Below are positions 32,975 to 44,700 of a DNA stretch of 64,000 nucleotides, in pieces. Each line of letters opens with the position of its first letter. The stretch's first letter is position 1. The position numbers were made by a program, and so were the translations under genes. The stretch lies in assembly GCF_900497805.2 (NCBI RefSeq), contig NW_020954588.1:9907532-9971531 (forward strand), written 5' to 3'. The stretch comes from Vombatus ursinus. Taxonomy: Eukaryota; Chordata; Mammalia; Diprotodontia; Vombatidae. The notes under the pieces were generated by a model that worked only from the letters and a program-made list of their open reading frames with translations, searched no databases and was not told the DNA's origin.

Positions 32975-33118
32975 TAAATCATAGTGAACTGCTAAGTCAG
33001 AAAAGTTCAATAACTCATCCAGTGGCAAACAATTAATAATGTAGAATGCGTTATTTAAATCCAGGTCTTCCTGGCTTCAAGTTCAATGGAGCATTCTCTT
33101 CCCATTCACTCTATGTTG
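32975..33118 (-). mobile_element. MIR-class SINE fragment, antisense
   Basis: aagttcaataactcatccag, ttatttaaatccaggtcttc and ttcaagttcaatggagca follow the complement of the MIR 5' half. Confidence 0.6.
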
Positions 33119-33559
33119 TAAAGGTAAAATGATAAAATCCTGTGAGCCGTTAAATGAAATAAGAATGGCATTTCCTTTCTTCCAATAATCACATTGCCCC
33201 TTTTTTATTGTGCAAGGAGGTCTCTCTTAGACTTTTGATGAAGTTCCTGTCAAAGGGATTGTTGATAGGAGACAACCTAAGACAAAGAAACTGGGTCACC
33301 AGACTACCCCCCCCCCCCATATTTGGCATTACAATATGGTTATAAAAAGGCACAGGTTTTTGGTTTTTGTATGTTTGTTTTATTTTGTTTTATAGCAACT
33401 CTATAGAGAAGAGTAACAATAACAGCAAAAATCACTTTTCAAAGACAAATGCTCATCTAATCAAATGTGTTCTTGACGAACACTCAAGTTTGGGTTTACT
33501 GTAAGGATTGCATTTCCTGACAATGAGTTATTTCATTGTTCTGTGGGCTACTCTTGGGA

Positions 33560-33700
33560 GGTCTTACTGGAGGCCTTCAAACAAGGCTGGGTGATCACAT
33601 GCATGATCTGTTGTAGAGAGGATTTTTATTTGAGGATCAATTAAACTACAAGCCCTCCCAAGTCTCTTCCCACCCTGGCATTGTCATTCTCAGATTCTTC
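33560..33700. repeat. old dispersed repeat, unclassified
   Basis: ggaggccttcaaacaaggct, gggtgatcacatgcatgatc and gttgtagagaggatttt recall a dispersed mammalian sequence reading gcaaaggctggatgaccact in better copies. Family not identified. Confidence 0.35.
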
Positions 33701-34019
33701 TTTGGGCTTCCAAAGAGATTATAGAGATTAGGAAGCAACTGAGCCATGCTAAAGTTTATACATTATATTAATGTGGTTCATCACTGCTCTGTACAAAAAG
33801 CTGCCCCATTGGGGTTTTCCACACCTGTTGAACAGTTATGTAACTTTGACCAGTTAAGTCACAGCAGAGAGAACATGAAGAATCTGGGAAAGGAGGTGGA
33901 AAAATTAAAATGATCAAATTCTTTGGTGAGCTTAACATGATTGAATTTTTCAATTTCAGGGTACACATTATATACATTTATAACCTTTTTCAATGATTCT
34001 AACTTTTTTAAATGGCCTA

Positions 34020-34225
34020 TTATTAATCAGTCAACAAGTACTTATCTGTTTATTAGATACTACATGCCCTCATGGTGTTAGGTACTGGTGATACAAAGAG
34101 AAAGCAAAAACATTCCTTGTCCACAAGCATTGGGTATTGTAATGGTGATGGAGGGGTAAGCATATATATTGTCTCCTCTTCCCCCTTAGGATTAGAACTT
34201 AAGTTCATTGAGGGCAGAGGTGATA
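34020..34225 (-). mobile_element. L3-type tails in opposed orientation
   Basis: 34020-34150 is an antisense L3 3' end (gtcaacaagtacttatctgt, ggtgttaggtactggtgata). 34170-34225 reads in sense (agaacttaagttcattgagg). The pair forms a small head-to-head junction of two tails or an inversion. Confidence 0.5.
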
Positions 34226-34277
34226 CAAATGCACACACACATGCACACATGCATAAGGGTAAGGAATGAGAAAGAAG

Positions 34278-34280
<3 letters not shown>

Positions 34281-34328
<48 letters not shown>
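34281..34328. repeat. (GA)n microsatellite
   Basis: Pure ga dinucleotides, about 23 units. Confidence 0.97.
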
Positions 34329-34331
<3 letters not shown>

Positions 34332-34847
34332 GTATGTACATAGTGTACACAGTAGGTTGGCTATAGCTTGTTAAGTCCATAATTGCATAATTGCAGTTTA
34401 GGGTCTTAGAGGAGGCTTTCACAAAAGAAATCAAGCAATGCTGCATAGAACAATAGACTTTTAAACAGACGTGCTTTAACTTATATGAGACTTAAAATGA
34501 GATGCCCAGGGAATAGGAGCAAGGGAAAAGGAGTTCAAAGAAAAGAATGCTTTGGGTTCCAAAGTTGAAGAAGATGCAGTCATGTCTCACTGCCCACATG
34601 CTTTTTCTAGGTCTTGGAGATAATAGAACTACCTCTTATCCTAGTCAAAAATATGACATCTAGATCCTTTATCTCCTATCCTCCAGGGCAGCTTGATGAG
34701 ACAAAGACTATGACTTGTAGTGTAGAGGGATTTCCCAAGTGATTGGTTTCCTATTCTCTGGGGTCCTAGACAATGGATGACTTAATATGTATCATCATGG
34801 TGTGGTGTTATCCATTTAAAAAAAATGGCTCACAATTATGTATCTCT

Positions 34848-35276
34848 TTAAAGTTTGAAAGTATTTTACCTGCATTATTTCATGTATTTCATTTCGTGAT
34901 CCTCCCATCAATCCTGTGAGGTAAAATGCTATTATTATTCCCATTTTACAGATGAGGAAACTGAGGCTAAGACACCTGGCTTCAGATCCAGGAACACTTG
35001 AGTTTCAGCCTCCTATCTCTGACTGGCTGTATGACCCAGATAAATAATTAACCTCTGAATGCTTTAGGAAACCCTCTATGACTGTAAATTATCTAGAAAA
35101 TATTGTCCTACAATGGTCAAAGTAGTTTGCTCCTAGGGAAGTTCCCAATTGAAATGAAATCCCCTGTCTCTATATTATCACTCAGCTAGTAAGTGTCAGA
35201 CAGAATTTGAACCTGGGTGTTCTTGGCTCTAAATCTAGCTCTTTATCTCCTCACTCAGCTGCCTCTCAGTATACAT
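34848..35276 (-). mobile_element. MIR-class SINE, antisense, split
   Basis: Left 34848-34972: aagtttgaaagtattttacc, cccattttacagatgaggaa, actgaggctaag. Right 35186-35276: actcagctagtaagtgtcag, aatttgaacctgggtgttct, tcactcagctgcctctc. The halves are collinear on the complement and are separated by a sense SINE. Confidence 0.75.
34973..35185 (+). mobile_element. marsupial SINE nested in MIR
   Basis: acacctggcttcagatccag, tctgactggctgtatgaccc, attaacctctgaatgcttta, ggaaaccctctatgactgta and attgaaatgaaatcccctgt follow the same SINE type as 13446-13680. Inserted in opposite orientation into an older MIR. Confidence 0.7.
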
Positions 35277-35989
35277 GCAATGGCTATGGATGTTTCCAAA
35301 GGTGATGAATAGGGAGGGGTAGGTCAGGGAAAAGTATTGGAATTTAAAATTACTTTTTGAGATAGGCATCAGATCCAACACTGAGGCAACCAACTGCAAG
35401 TGCTCATTATGGATTTCAGAGGGACTTCCTCAAATGGAGGGGTTTTTCAGTTATTACTGACTATTTTAAGGCAAATCAGTAAAAACTATTTCATAGGCAT
35501 GATTGCATGCAGAGACAATTACAGTATTTCATAGCTTTAAATTCACTACTGCTGATACTGGACCCCCTCTGCAGAAGTCTGAGGGATAGGAGATGGGAGT
35601 AACAGGCTTTAGTAAGGGACCTCATTTCTCCAAGTGAGAAATCAGGTATAGGAACAGGCTAACAAGCACAGTAAGTTACGTTCCTTATAAGTATTATTGA
35701 CTTTGTTTTAATGAGCAGGTACTTGCCAAGTACACATGGGTTTCTGACCATAATTAGGTTTCCCTTTTGTCTTTCCATGGTTTTTACTTTTTTAAAAAAA
35801 GTACATCACATTACATTTTCATGTACTGATCAGTTCAGTGAAGAATGTACTTGCAAAACAAATAAGTACTTTTGGAAAACAACATTTCATTGGGATTTCA
35901 AACAGTGATTTTCTAGAAGTCTATGTCTGAATAATTGGAATGTGATGGGTAGGAGCCCCCAGATACTATGAACAAGGGATTTCAATTAA

Positions 35990-36680
35990 ATTTGTTTCAA
36001 CAAATGTTTATCAAATACTTTATTCAAGACGCTATGTCAGGCACTAAGGATACAAAAATGAAAAATAGTGTAGTCCTCGTCCTCAATAAATACATAATTT
36101 GATAGTGGAAAAAGAAGACTTTCAATAGGAGATGAAAGATTGTGTTTCAAGCTTGAGGGAATAGTCTATACAAATTCATGGAGGTGGAAGAGTGATGGCA
36201 AGACTGAGGATTGAATAGTAGTTTAGTTTTCTAAGGACTACAAATTGATCAGTCATCAAATATTTATTTTCTACTTATTTTCCAGGCATTATATGTGGCA
36301 TTTAGGATTACATATAAGAAAATAAGATTGTGCCTGCTCTCAAGATGCTTTCTTCTGAAAAGGTAGGTTAGTGTCAGATGGAAGGCCTTAAATGACAGGT
36401 AGAATAGCTTGTATTTTAGCTCAGCAATGGTAGAGAATATTTTTATGTAAGATAGTGGTTAGATCTTTTTACTAGGAAGATCATATTGAAAGCTGTTGGA
36501 AAAATGCATTGGAGAATTGGGAAAAGTAATTTGGAGGCCATTGTAGTAATGCAGGAGAAGGTGGCAGTGAGATCAAAGAAGGGATATGGTCAACAGATAT
36601 TAAAGAGGTCACATTAACAGGACTTGATAATTGATTGGATGGGGTGAGGAGAAAGGAAGAGTCAAAAATTAAAAATTTAT
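35990..36680 (-). mobile_element. L3/L2 LINE pieces, antisense
   Basis: Two 3' tails in the same orientation: about 36000 (caaatgtttatcaaatactt, tatgtcaggcactaaggata) and about 36245 (agtcatcaaatatttatttt, ccaggcattatatg). ORF2 complement follows (ggaaaaatgcattggagaat, gaggccattgtagtaatgca). At least two insertions. Confidence 0.6.
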
Positions 36681-36837
36681 TGGGCAGCTAGGTGGCACAG
36701 TGGATAGAGCACCGGCCCTGGAGTCAGGAGGACCTGAGTTCAAAGCCAGTCTCAGACCAAACACTTGACACTTACTAGCTATGTGACTCTGGACAAGTCA
36801 CTGAATCCCAACTCCCTAAAAATAAAAAAAAATAAAT
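36679..36837 (+). mobile_element. marsupial CORE-SINE, well preserved
   Basis: ttgggcagctaggtggcaca, gatagagcaccggccctgga, gtcaggaggacctgagttca, ttactagctatgtgactctg and aagtcactgaatcccaact, then an A-rich tail with taaa units. One of the least diverged SINEs in the window, hence one of the younger insertions. Confidence 0.92.
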
Positions 36838-36842
36838 AAATA

Positions 36843-37130
36843 AAACCAAAGATTTAGAACTAGAAAGGTCCTTAGATACCATCTAGTTATTTTTTTTTTT
36901 CATTTTACAAGTGAGTGTATTGGGATCCAGAGGAGTCCAGAGACTTGCCCAAGAGGTGGAATGACTCTGAGGTTTTTTCTCTACCATAAGTAAATTGAGA
37001 GGAGCAGAAGGATTAGGGCAGACATTAAAGAGTTTAGGTTTGGACATGCTGACTTTAAAGTGCTGAAAGGATACTTGGGTGGATATATTTAGCATATAGC
37101 TGGAAAGCTTTCAGGTATCAAGCAGAAATG
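36843..37130 (-). mobile_element. MIR plus L2/L3 fragment, antisense
   Basis: 36843-36990: gaactagaaaggtccttaga, taccatctagtta, gagacttgcccaagaggtgg is MIR3-like complement. 36990-37130: ttaggtttggacatgctgac and ctggaaagctttcaggta is L2/L3 ORF2 complement, perhaps the continuation of the copy before 36680. Confidence 0.5.
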
Positions 37131-37780
37131 TCAAGCAGATTATAACAGGAGACTTACAAAAAAAATTTAAAAAAATTACAATGGGTGAAAATATTGTTCC
37201 ATTTGATTAAATTTTTTCATTCTTTATATATGTGGTAAATACTTTTAAACTGTATTATATAAATATTCAAACAATACATTGGAAGAGTCCCTTTTTGTGC
37301 CCATCAGTTAATAGCTTTTTAATTTAAGTTGAGGAGTCATAGCAAAAAGAAAGAAAGGGGAAAAAAAGGTTTAGTATTTTGCATTCTAATAATTATATGT
37401 CTAGCCATACTTTTATTAGCCAATCAAATTCTTCAGGCAACCTCAGTTTTCCTTCCCCCCCCCCCAAATCTGACTTGTATCTTTTTTCCTTTCTTTTCAC
37501 CAGCTACTTGAGGTATCTTACTCTTCAATTCCTCTTATAGCAGACTGCATCTTCCTTTTCTTTAAGGAATTTCCCAGAGTATCCACAAGAAGATTGCTGA
37601 TTTTGCCATCCTTGCGTTTCCATTGTTCATTTAAGCACATAGGCACATCATGAATTAGTGCCATTGACTACATCAAAGATAAAGGTCTGGTTTCTTAAAG
37701 TATATTTAATATAAGCCCTTTCTAGCCTCCCTTTACTCCAACCACACACACCACACACATCCATCCACACTCACACACAT

Positions 37781-37814
<34 letters not shown>

Positions 37815-38490
37815 CAAATATGAAGATCAATAGGATTCAATGTCCTACATCATTAATATATCCTATTCATGGTCTTCTCTCTTTTAAAATAGTATATATA
37901 TATATAATATATATATTATATATGTTATATATATATGTATATTGAATATTCCGAATGACAGTAATCTGAACGAACTATATTTTCCAGGTTAGCTCTTGGT
38001 TGTCAACTCGTTGATTTTCTTATGCAGAATATATGATTTGACAGTAAGGTCAGTCAAATTTGTGCCTATACACAAATTGACTTGTTCATATGCTTTTGCA
38101 ATCCTTGGGTAATGGTCCATTAAGGGCAGATTTTTATTATCTTTAGTACCTCTGGTATTGACAACAACACACACCCTTTTCAAATAGATGACAAATCTAT
38201 CAGTAGGTACTTGGGTCTCAATTCTAACTTACAAATTTCACAAGTATTCTACTGCAGTGCCTCCTTGTGTCAGGCTTATCACTCTGGGACTTCAAAGGCT
38301 ATGCAAGTCGATCCTAAACTCTTGAAACTTCTGCCTTGCTGGAATGGCTTTGAATGTAACATTAACAAGAGACATTATAAGGACTCACCTAGCAAACTCC
38401 AGATAAGCTAATTGCCAGTAGACTAATTTAATAGTGAAAAATCTGTTGGTTATTCTAACTTAGAAAACACTATAACTCCACATATATGGG
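37131..38490. other. mostly unassigned; two microsatellites
   Basis: Holds a (CA)n at about 37741-37812 and a (TA)n at 37893-37942. An 11-bp oligo-C run lies near 37457. No gene or transposon recognised. Confidence 0.5.
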
Positions 38491-38494
38491 AAAG

Positions 38495-38665
38495 GGCTAT
38501 CTGAGGCTTCTAATTTAGCCCACTCATTTTATGGATGAGGAAATTGAAGACCAGGGAGTTTAAATGATACACTCAAGGTCACATAGAATTTGATTTAGAA
38601 TTTGAATCCACTTCCTTTAACTTCCGAGCTGGTGCTCTTTCCTCTGTACCATACTGCCTATCCAG
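38495..38665 (-). mobile_element. MIR-class SINE, antisense
   Basis: tcattttatggatgaggaaa, ttgaagaccagggagtttaa, actcaaggtcacatagaatt and cgagctggtgctctttcctc follow the complement of MIR. Near full length. Confidence 0.75.
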
Positions 38666-39725
38666 TTAAATGGCCATCAGCCACCAGCCAGAGTCCCTTT
38701 TTCACTTCTGAAGAGCCCATGGCAGAGTTGTAATACAATGGAGGAGAGGGTTCAAAGAGGCAGGCATGGATGAGTTTCAGTTTGCTACATTAGAGGGATC
38801 ATCAATGGCATAAAGGTCACAAACCTGTGAAAATATTGAAATATTAACATGCCATGTTCAACACATCTTGCCACCCACAAAACCAATTTTCTGATTATTC
38901 CTTTCTGAGCTTCTGCTACTACCCCACATGATCAAAATAACTTAAGTGCATCATTCTGCAAAGCGCTCAGAATTCTCCCCAAAACAACAGATGACCATGA
39001 AAATCAAATACCAAGTAGCAGTGGGAAAATAGAAGGTAGAGAAATAAAAGAAGACAATGAGGTATAATGATATGATTCCTTTAGGAAATGTTCATGGAGT
39101 ATCAAATACAATAATATAAGCCATTATGTGAGCTTGGTGAACACTTTTAAATGATGTGGAGGTTGAGGCAGTCAGTTTAATCAAATGCTAATTCCTTATG
39201 GACATTCACATCATGGATATGTGATCATTTGCATTTGCTTTGTTTTTGCTTCCTTGTTAGATCTAAACAGCATCTCTCCTTCAACATACAGGACAAGCCG
39301 GACAAGTGTAGATTTCTAATCTTATTCTGTAGTGCTCTATTGAGAATCGGAGAATGTTGGTAAGGCAGTTCAGCTGAAAGTCCTGCTGTGTTTACTGGAT
39401 TTTCACATCATGCTTGAAATTTAGATGTATGAAACATTAATGATGTTGTTGGATGGGAAGTGATAGTGCGGTATTCTTTCTCGGTCTAAATTTTATTCCT
39501 ATCATGGGGCTGAGCTGTTTTGATGGATGAAACCTCATTAGATCTACTCAGGCCCCTCCTCAACCATGTTCTTATCCTCTTCTTCTCGTTTTCCAGCCCA
39601 ATACCATGGACAGACCCATCCAGACTTTGTGCTGGGATGGCATTGGGTTTGTGTTTTCATGAGTATTAAAAACTCCTGGGTGATGAAACACCCTCAATTA
39701 AAGGAGGTCTGCCTGTTCTCTGTAG
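38666..39725. other. unique-looking block
   Basis: No repeat recognised in 1.06 kb. The 39100-39460 part contains an octamer-like atttgcat word and no long homopolymers. No coding frame. Confidence 0.5.
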
Positions 39726-39729
39726 CAAA

Positions 39730-39865
39730 GTCTTAGAGAATTGCCTAGAGTACCGAAAAGTTCAGTGACATACTCATGATTATTCAGCTAGTATGTGTCA
39801 TAGGTGGACCTTAATCTCAGGTCTTCCTGGTTTAGAGGCCAGCTTTTCTACTCACTATGACAGAC
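39730..39865 (-). mobile_element. MIR-class SINE fragment, antisense
   Basis: attcagctagtatgtgtcat, ccttaatctcaggtcttcct and gaggccagcttttctactca match the complement of the MIR 5' half. Confidence 0.6.
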
Positions 39866-39904
39866 TGAACTGTAATCAAATCAATACTATCTTTGCTACT
39901 TGAA

Positions 39905-40092
39905 AGGGCACATCTGTTGATTTCCCTATACTTCCACACAACATCATGTGAATTCCTAGACTTAAACACTTTTCCCTGGCCATGTATTATTATCCCCTAT
40001 TAGAATATTGGCTCCTTACTGTCTCTTTTTGACTCTGTATTCCCAGAACTTAGCACAATATTTAACACAATATAAACTTAAGAAATGATTTT
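39905..40092 (+). mobile_element. L2/L3 LINE 3' terminus
   Basis: ccctattagaatattggctc, gtattcccagaacttagcac and aatatttaacacaatataaa are an eroded 3' end of an L2/L3 copy. Confidence 0.65.
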
Positions 40093-40104
40093 TTATTATT
40101 CCAT

Positions 40105-40225
40105 CCTTCCTTTCTCTTTCCTTTCTCCCTTCTCTGCTTCCTTCCCTCCCTCCTTCTTTCTTTCCTTCTTTTCCTTTTTTCCTTACTGTTTTTCTTTTCT
40201 TTTCTTCTTTCTTTCTTTCTTTTGT
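40105..40225. repeat. CT-rich low-complexity tract
   Basis: Imperfect cctt, tttc and ttct units. Confidence 0.95.
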
Positions 40226-40319
40226 CTTTCATTAGTAAAAAAATAATCCAGGTATAAAATAACCAAAATTATCCTTTCACATATTGAATAATATCTTTGG
40301 GTTCTATTCCCTTCTTCAA

Positions 40320-40395
40320 TTCATATCAATAATTATCTATTAAGAAACTGTTGTATACCAGACACTGTGATAGGGAACCCAAAACAAAAATGAAA
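40320..40395 (-). mobile_element. L3-type 3' tail, antisense
   Basis: aataattatctattaagaaa followed by gttgtataccagacactgtg is the complement of an L3 terminus. It faces the sense tail at 39905-40092 across the CT-rich tract. Confidence 0.55.
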
Positions 40396-40399
40396 AGGT

Positions 40400-41490
40400 T
40401 AGCTTCTTCCCCAAAGGTTGTCAAGAGGAACACTCACATCCCTTCCTCCCATGGCCCGATGAGGCAGTTAATCAAAGACGTGCACTTTCCTTCATTTCTT
40501 TCACCTTTTGTCTCTAGGTTCATTTTCAGCTAAACAGGATTGCCTTTTGGTAATTAGATGTGCTACCCTTTGGAAGACTTGCATCTTTGCCACAATATTC
40601 AGCAAATAAATCCATTCTCAATGGAAGCTAGAATACAGTCTGTTGAGTAATGTATCTTTGCTGATGTCTCTGATGATGTGTTAGACTAATATATCATCAG
40701 AGGGTGGTGTCACATTGATGAAATATTCATATAATACATCATCATGGTGAGGCCAGTGGAAGATAGATTACTCCAAAACTGGGGTTCTCTATGGAACAAA
40801 AGCTCTTGAAGCAGATTGATTATAATTATAGAATAAAAAGTACCATACCTCACCACAGATTGTATAAACTTTTTTCATACCTCTGCCTTTTAAATTAAAT
40901 TATGAAATACCACTTTCTATTTTGGCTTATTAATTCATTATTTATTTATCTTACTCAAGGAAGATAAACCAGGTGAATTAAGTAAACTCACTTTATTTTT
41001 TAAACTTTACAATGCTAAGTTAGAATCAGCTATGCTTGTTTTTGTGATCTTTATTGAGCTTAAACATTCATAACTGAATTCTGTCTTAAGGACTATTTCT
41101 TGAAAGAGGCACTGTGCTTCTCTAGTCTTTTAAGGGATGTGTTGCACTTATGGTAGATGGGAAAAAAACAAAAACAAAAAACAAAAACAAAAAAAACCAT
41201 GTTTATGAAGAAGGCTGCTCATTTACTTCCATAGTGTCATTGTGGTACTGACTTTCAAGAACAAGATTATGGAAGACACTGTAGCTATCTTTCTTTTGGG
41301 GGGGGGTATGTTTAAGCTGGTTGTATGTTAATTCGTGGTTTAGTGTAAAGATACAAACTGGGACTAAAAGTATGACTTTGACAAAGTCCGCCAGTCTCGT
41401 TAGACCTTAGTCTCTTCATTTATTAAATGAGCAAATGGGTCACCAAGTGCTGCACAATTCTGTGATACATAGGGCTGTATGCCATATATC
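40400..41490. other. unassigned intergenic sequence
   Basis: Nothing recognised apart from an A/C-rich run at 41160-41200 and an 8-bp G run near 41300. Confidence 0.5.
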
Positions 41491-41494
41491 TCAT

Positions 41495-42370
41495 TTGAAT
41501 TTTTTTTACAATTGCTTTTTAATTATTTTTTAAATTATAAAACATATTTGTTCTCCCCACTCCAATCATAATGGAGAAAAATCAAACTCCTTGTAACAGT
41601 CATATTTAGGCAAAACAAATTCATATGTTGGGCATATCCAAAAACAAGTGTATCTCATTCTGAATATTCATTTCTCACTTCTCAGTTAGCAGTAGGGTAG
41701 CATCTTTTATTATCAGTCCTCTGGAATCATGAATGATCATTTTGTTGATCAAAGATTTTAAGTATTTTTAAATTGATTGTTTTAAAAATGATGTTATAGT
41801 ATAAAATAGACTCTTAGCTCTGATTACTTCATTCTGGATCAGACAATTTAATCCTTCCCAGATTTCTCTGAAAGCAAATTTCTTCTTAAATTTCTCTGGC
41901 ATTTCTTTCTTCACACCTTATAGCATAATAATATTCCATTATATTAAAACATCATAATTTGTTCAGCCATTCCCCAATTCATGTCTTAGCTTCCAGTTTT
42001 TTGTTTTTGTTTTTGCTACCATATAAAAAGCTTCTATAAGAACTTTAAATTCCTCAATATCGGGTGTTTTTTTTTTCTTTGAGTTTTTTTTTTGTGAGAT
42101 ATAAGCTTATTGCTTATGTTGCTGTATGCTGGGGCAAGGCCATACATAGTTTACTAACTTTGAAAGCAGAGATCCAAAGTACTTCCCATAGTAGTTGCAT
42201 TAATGCATAATTCTACTAAAAGTGCATCAATTTCCCTGTTTGACTATAACCCTTCCAACATTTGTACTTTTCTCCAGTCTGATAGCTGTGAGGGAGAATC
42301 TCAAAGGTGCTTTAATTTGTGTTTCTCTAAGTATTAGTGATTTAGAGTATTTTTAAATTTCTTATGTATT
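41495..42370 (-). mobile_element. L1 3' end, antisense, old subfamily
   Basis: ttgttcagccattccccaat, gctaccatataaaaagcttc, gctgtatgctggggcaaggc and gatttagagtatttttaaat parallel the L1 3' end complement, but differ from the copy at 14225-15420 enough to suggest another, older subfamily. 5' truncated. Confidence 0.65.
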
Positions 42371-42775
42371 TATGTGCACATGGCAAGGGATGAGTTGAGT
42401 ATCATCCCTGGAGAGTTGCCTCTTTATATGTTTTAACGATATAACTATTGGAGAAACAGTTGTCTAGTGAGATGGATGGAATCTTTCATATTATGTGGCA
42501 ACAAAGAAATAAAATACATGCTGCTTTTGGGAACAAATGAATAAATTTTGAAGGAGAGCCCTTTCATAGCTTAAAAATTGTTTATTCACTAGTCCAGTAC
42601 CCCTGGACTCCTTTAATCCCACAACAGACATCTAATTTTGCCTATTTTTCCTCTCATCTTGTTTCACTATGTCTCCGCCTCTCTCTGATTCTCTCTCTTT
42701 CTTTCTCCTTTAGTCACTCCTTTCTACCAAACAATATCTATTATTTCTTTTAAATATGATTCCATCTCACCGTTA

Positions 42776-43024
42776 TTGTTGTTGTTCAGTTGTTTTCAGT
42801 CACGTGCAATTCTTCATGAATTTGGGGTTTTCATGATAGACGTGTGAGAGTGATTTGCTGTGACCTTCTTTACCTTAGTTTACAGATGAAGAAACTGAGG
42901 CAAACAGAGTTAAGTGACTTGCCTACAGTCTCACAGCTAGTAAGTATATGAGGATGGATTTGAATTCAGGTCTTCTTAACTCTTGGCCCAGTGCTCTATC
43001 CACTGTCCCACATAGCTGCTCCAT
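42776..43024 (-). mobile_element. RTE-tailed chimeric SINE, antisense
   Basis: gttgttgttcagttgttttc, aatttggggttttcatgata, aaactgaggcaaacagagtt, aagtgacttgcctacagtct and a head at atccactgtcccacatagct: a full-length complement of the chimeric SINE. Confidence 0.88.
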
Positions 43025-43039
43025 TTCACTTTACCTGAA

Positions 43040-43262
43040 TTTATTCCCTTACTCGCTTTTCTGTCATCTTAGGGATTTCTCCATATTGCATTAACTTATT
43101 TGTTGAAATTGTTCTCAAGTTGTTGTTGTTGTTGTTGTTTTATGTGTATGTCTTCTAGATTGCAAATTCATTGAGTATGCGGACTATGTCCCTTTTGCAT
43201 TTTTCTATTATCTCTAATATGTATAAATAGTAAGCATTTGACAAATACTTGTTGAATAGATG
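43040..43262 (+). mobile_element. L2/L3 LINE 3' terminus
   Basis: gattgcaaattcattgagta, tgcatttttctattatctct and agcatttgacaaatacttgt form an eroded L2/L3 3' end. A (GTT)n run lies inside. Confidence 0.6.
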
Positions 43263-43459
43263 CCATTCCCAAAATTCATGACCTTGATAGTGCATGAAGT
43301 TACCTCCCTTCCTGAAGCAAATATCATAGGCTCATCTCATCTTTTAGAAGGCCTGTGAACCAGTCCATTGATTGCTCCTGGGATAATGACCCAGTCTCCT
43401 CCAACTGTCTTGGGCTTGAGGCAATGATGCTGGTCATCATTATGGCAATGCTCCTAGGT

Positions 43460-43625
43460 TCATAGCATTAAGCCTAGTAGAGGCATTGGAAGTCATCTAG
43501 CCCAGCCTCTTCATTTTAGAATTGAGGAACCAGAGATCATGAGAGACAAAGTGACTTGCTCACAGTTCCACATCTTTGGTGAGCAGGAACAAGGATTAGA
43601 ACCCAGGTACTCTGAATCCCAAACT
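43460..43625 (-). mobile_element. MIR3-like SINE, antisense
   Basis: ggcattggaagtcatctagc, ccagcctcttcattttagaa, aaagtgacttgctcacagtt and ttagaacccaggtactctga follow the complement of a MIR3-like SINE. Confidence 0.7.
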
Positions 43626-43674
43626 AGCATTACTTCAAAGGTATCACTCAGATGATAGTTAATACTTATAAAAT

Positions 43675-43865
43675 TAAACATTTAGAATCATAGATTTAGA
43701 GGAAGAAGGAATCTTAGAAATCATTGAGCTTAATCTCTCCATTTTACAGATGAAGAACGGGAAGACAAGAGACAGGAAATGACTTGCCTAGTATCACAGA
43801 ACTGGTAAGTATCTAAGGTAGGATATGGATCCAGGTCTAGAGGCTATGATATGCTGCCTCAATAT
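43675..43865 (-). mobile_element. MIR3-like SINE, antisense
   Basis: gaatcatagatttagaggaa, tctccattttacagatgaag, aatgacttgcctagtatcac and tatggatccaggtctagagg follow the same order as its left neighbour. Confidence 0.75.
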
Positions 43866-43879
43866 TGTTTTAAAATGAA

Positions 43880-44075
43880 TTTGACAATTTTTTCCCTTCC
43901 CTGGCATGTTGTTAAGCATATTATACAAATCACATTTTATAGGTAAGTAATCTGAAGCTTAGAATGGTAAAATTACTTACCTAGAGTGACTCAGAAAATG
44001 CTACAGCTAAAACTTGAACCCAGATCTCCTTATTCCAAGAGCTATGCTCAATTTACTGTACTAGCATGTTATGCT
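43880..44075 (-). mobile_element. MIR-class SINE, antisense
   Basis: acattttataggtaagtaat, ttacttacctagagtgactc and acttgaacccagatctcctt: eroded complement of MIR. Confidence 0.65.
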
Positions 44076-44444
44076 ATTTCTAGTTAGTACGCATTCATGC
44101 ATATACATGTGTTCACAAAAGTGTGTAGATGTATACTTGTGTACAATTTGGGAAGCAACAAAGTAATGTTCTTCAAAATGTGATCTTTAACTAGGATTTA
44201 TAAACACTAATGGGAAATATAGGAAAGGAGCTAGAAAAATTAAACCTATCCTAGGACATTATGTTTAGAATGTAGATAATTTATAGAAGGAAGCAATTTA
44301 ACTGATGAAAAGATAAGTACGAGGAAAATAGTAGAGGCTGAAATAATAGTATTGCTTAACCTAGGCAGAAAAAATGTGGCAATATGGATTTGATACATTT
44401 CAAGTGTAGATAAATACCTTTAATGCTGGATGGTTAACCTTTTA

Positions 44445-44700
44445 CCTAATAGCTAACATTTATATAATGCTTACTATGTGCTGGGCACTATATTAAGCAC
44501 TTTACAATTATCTCATTTGAGCTTCACAACAGGTCTGAGAAGTTGGTGATACATTATCCCCATTTTACAGATGAGGAAACTGAGGCAAAGATAGGTTAAG
44601 TGACTTGCCTAGAGTCACCCAGCTAGTAAATGAGTGTCTCAGGTTGGATTTAAACTATATCTTCCTGGCTCCAGACCTATTTCTCTATTAACCACATCAT
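44445..44700 (-). mobile_element. MIR-class SINE, antisense, near full length
   Basis: ttactatgtgctgggcacta, atctcatttgagcttcacaa, cccattttacagatgaggaa, aagtgacttgcctagagtca and tcttcctggctccagaccta make a nearly complete complement of a marsupial MIR-class SINE. Confidence 0.85.

Noticed and set aside
32718-32984. 88-codon frame beginning MPHFSLNEKKYAEYN
   Set aside because: Lies between an antisense L3 copy and a MIR and runs into the MIR. No recognised motif, splice context or composition shift. It looks like a chance frame, though its sequence is not low-complexity.
33309-33321. Oligo-C run (and similar at 37457, oligo-G at 41300) as G-quadruplex
   Set aside because: Each is one uninterrupted homopolymer and not four spaced G runs; slippage tracts are the simpler reading.
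41160-41200. A/C-rich run as a SINE tail
   Set aside because: The sequence before it does not match any SINE head or core that I know.
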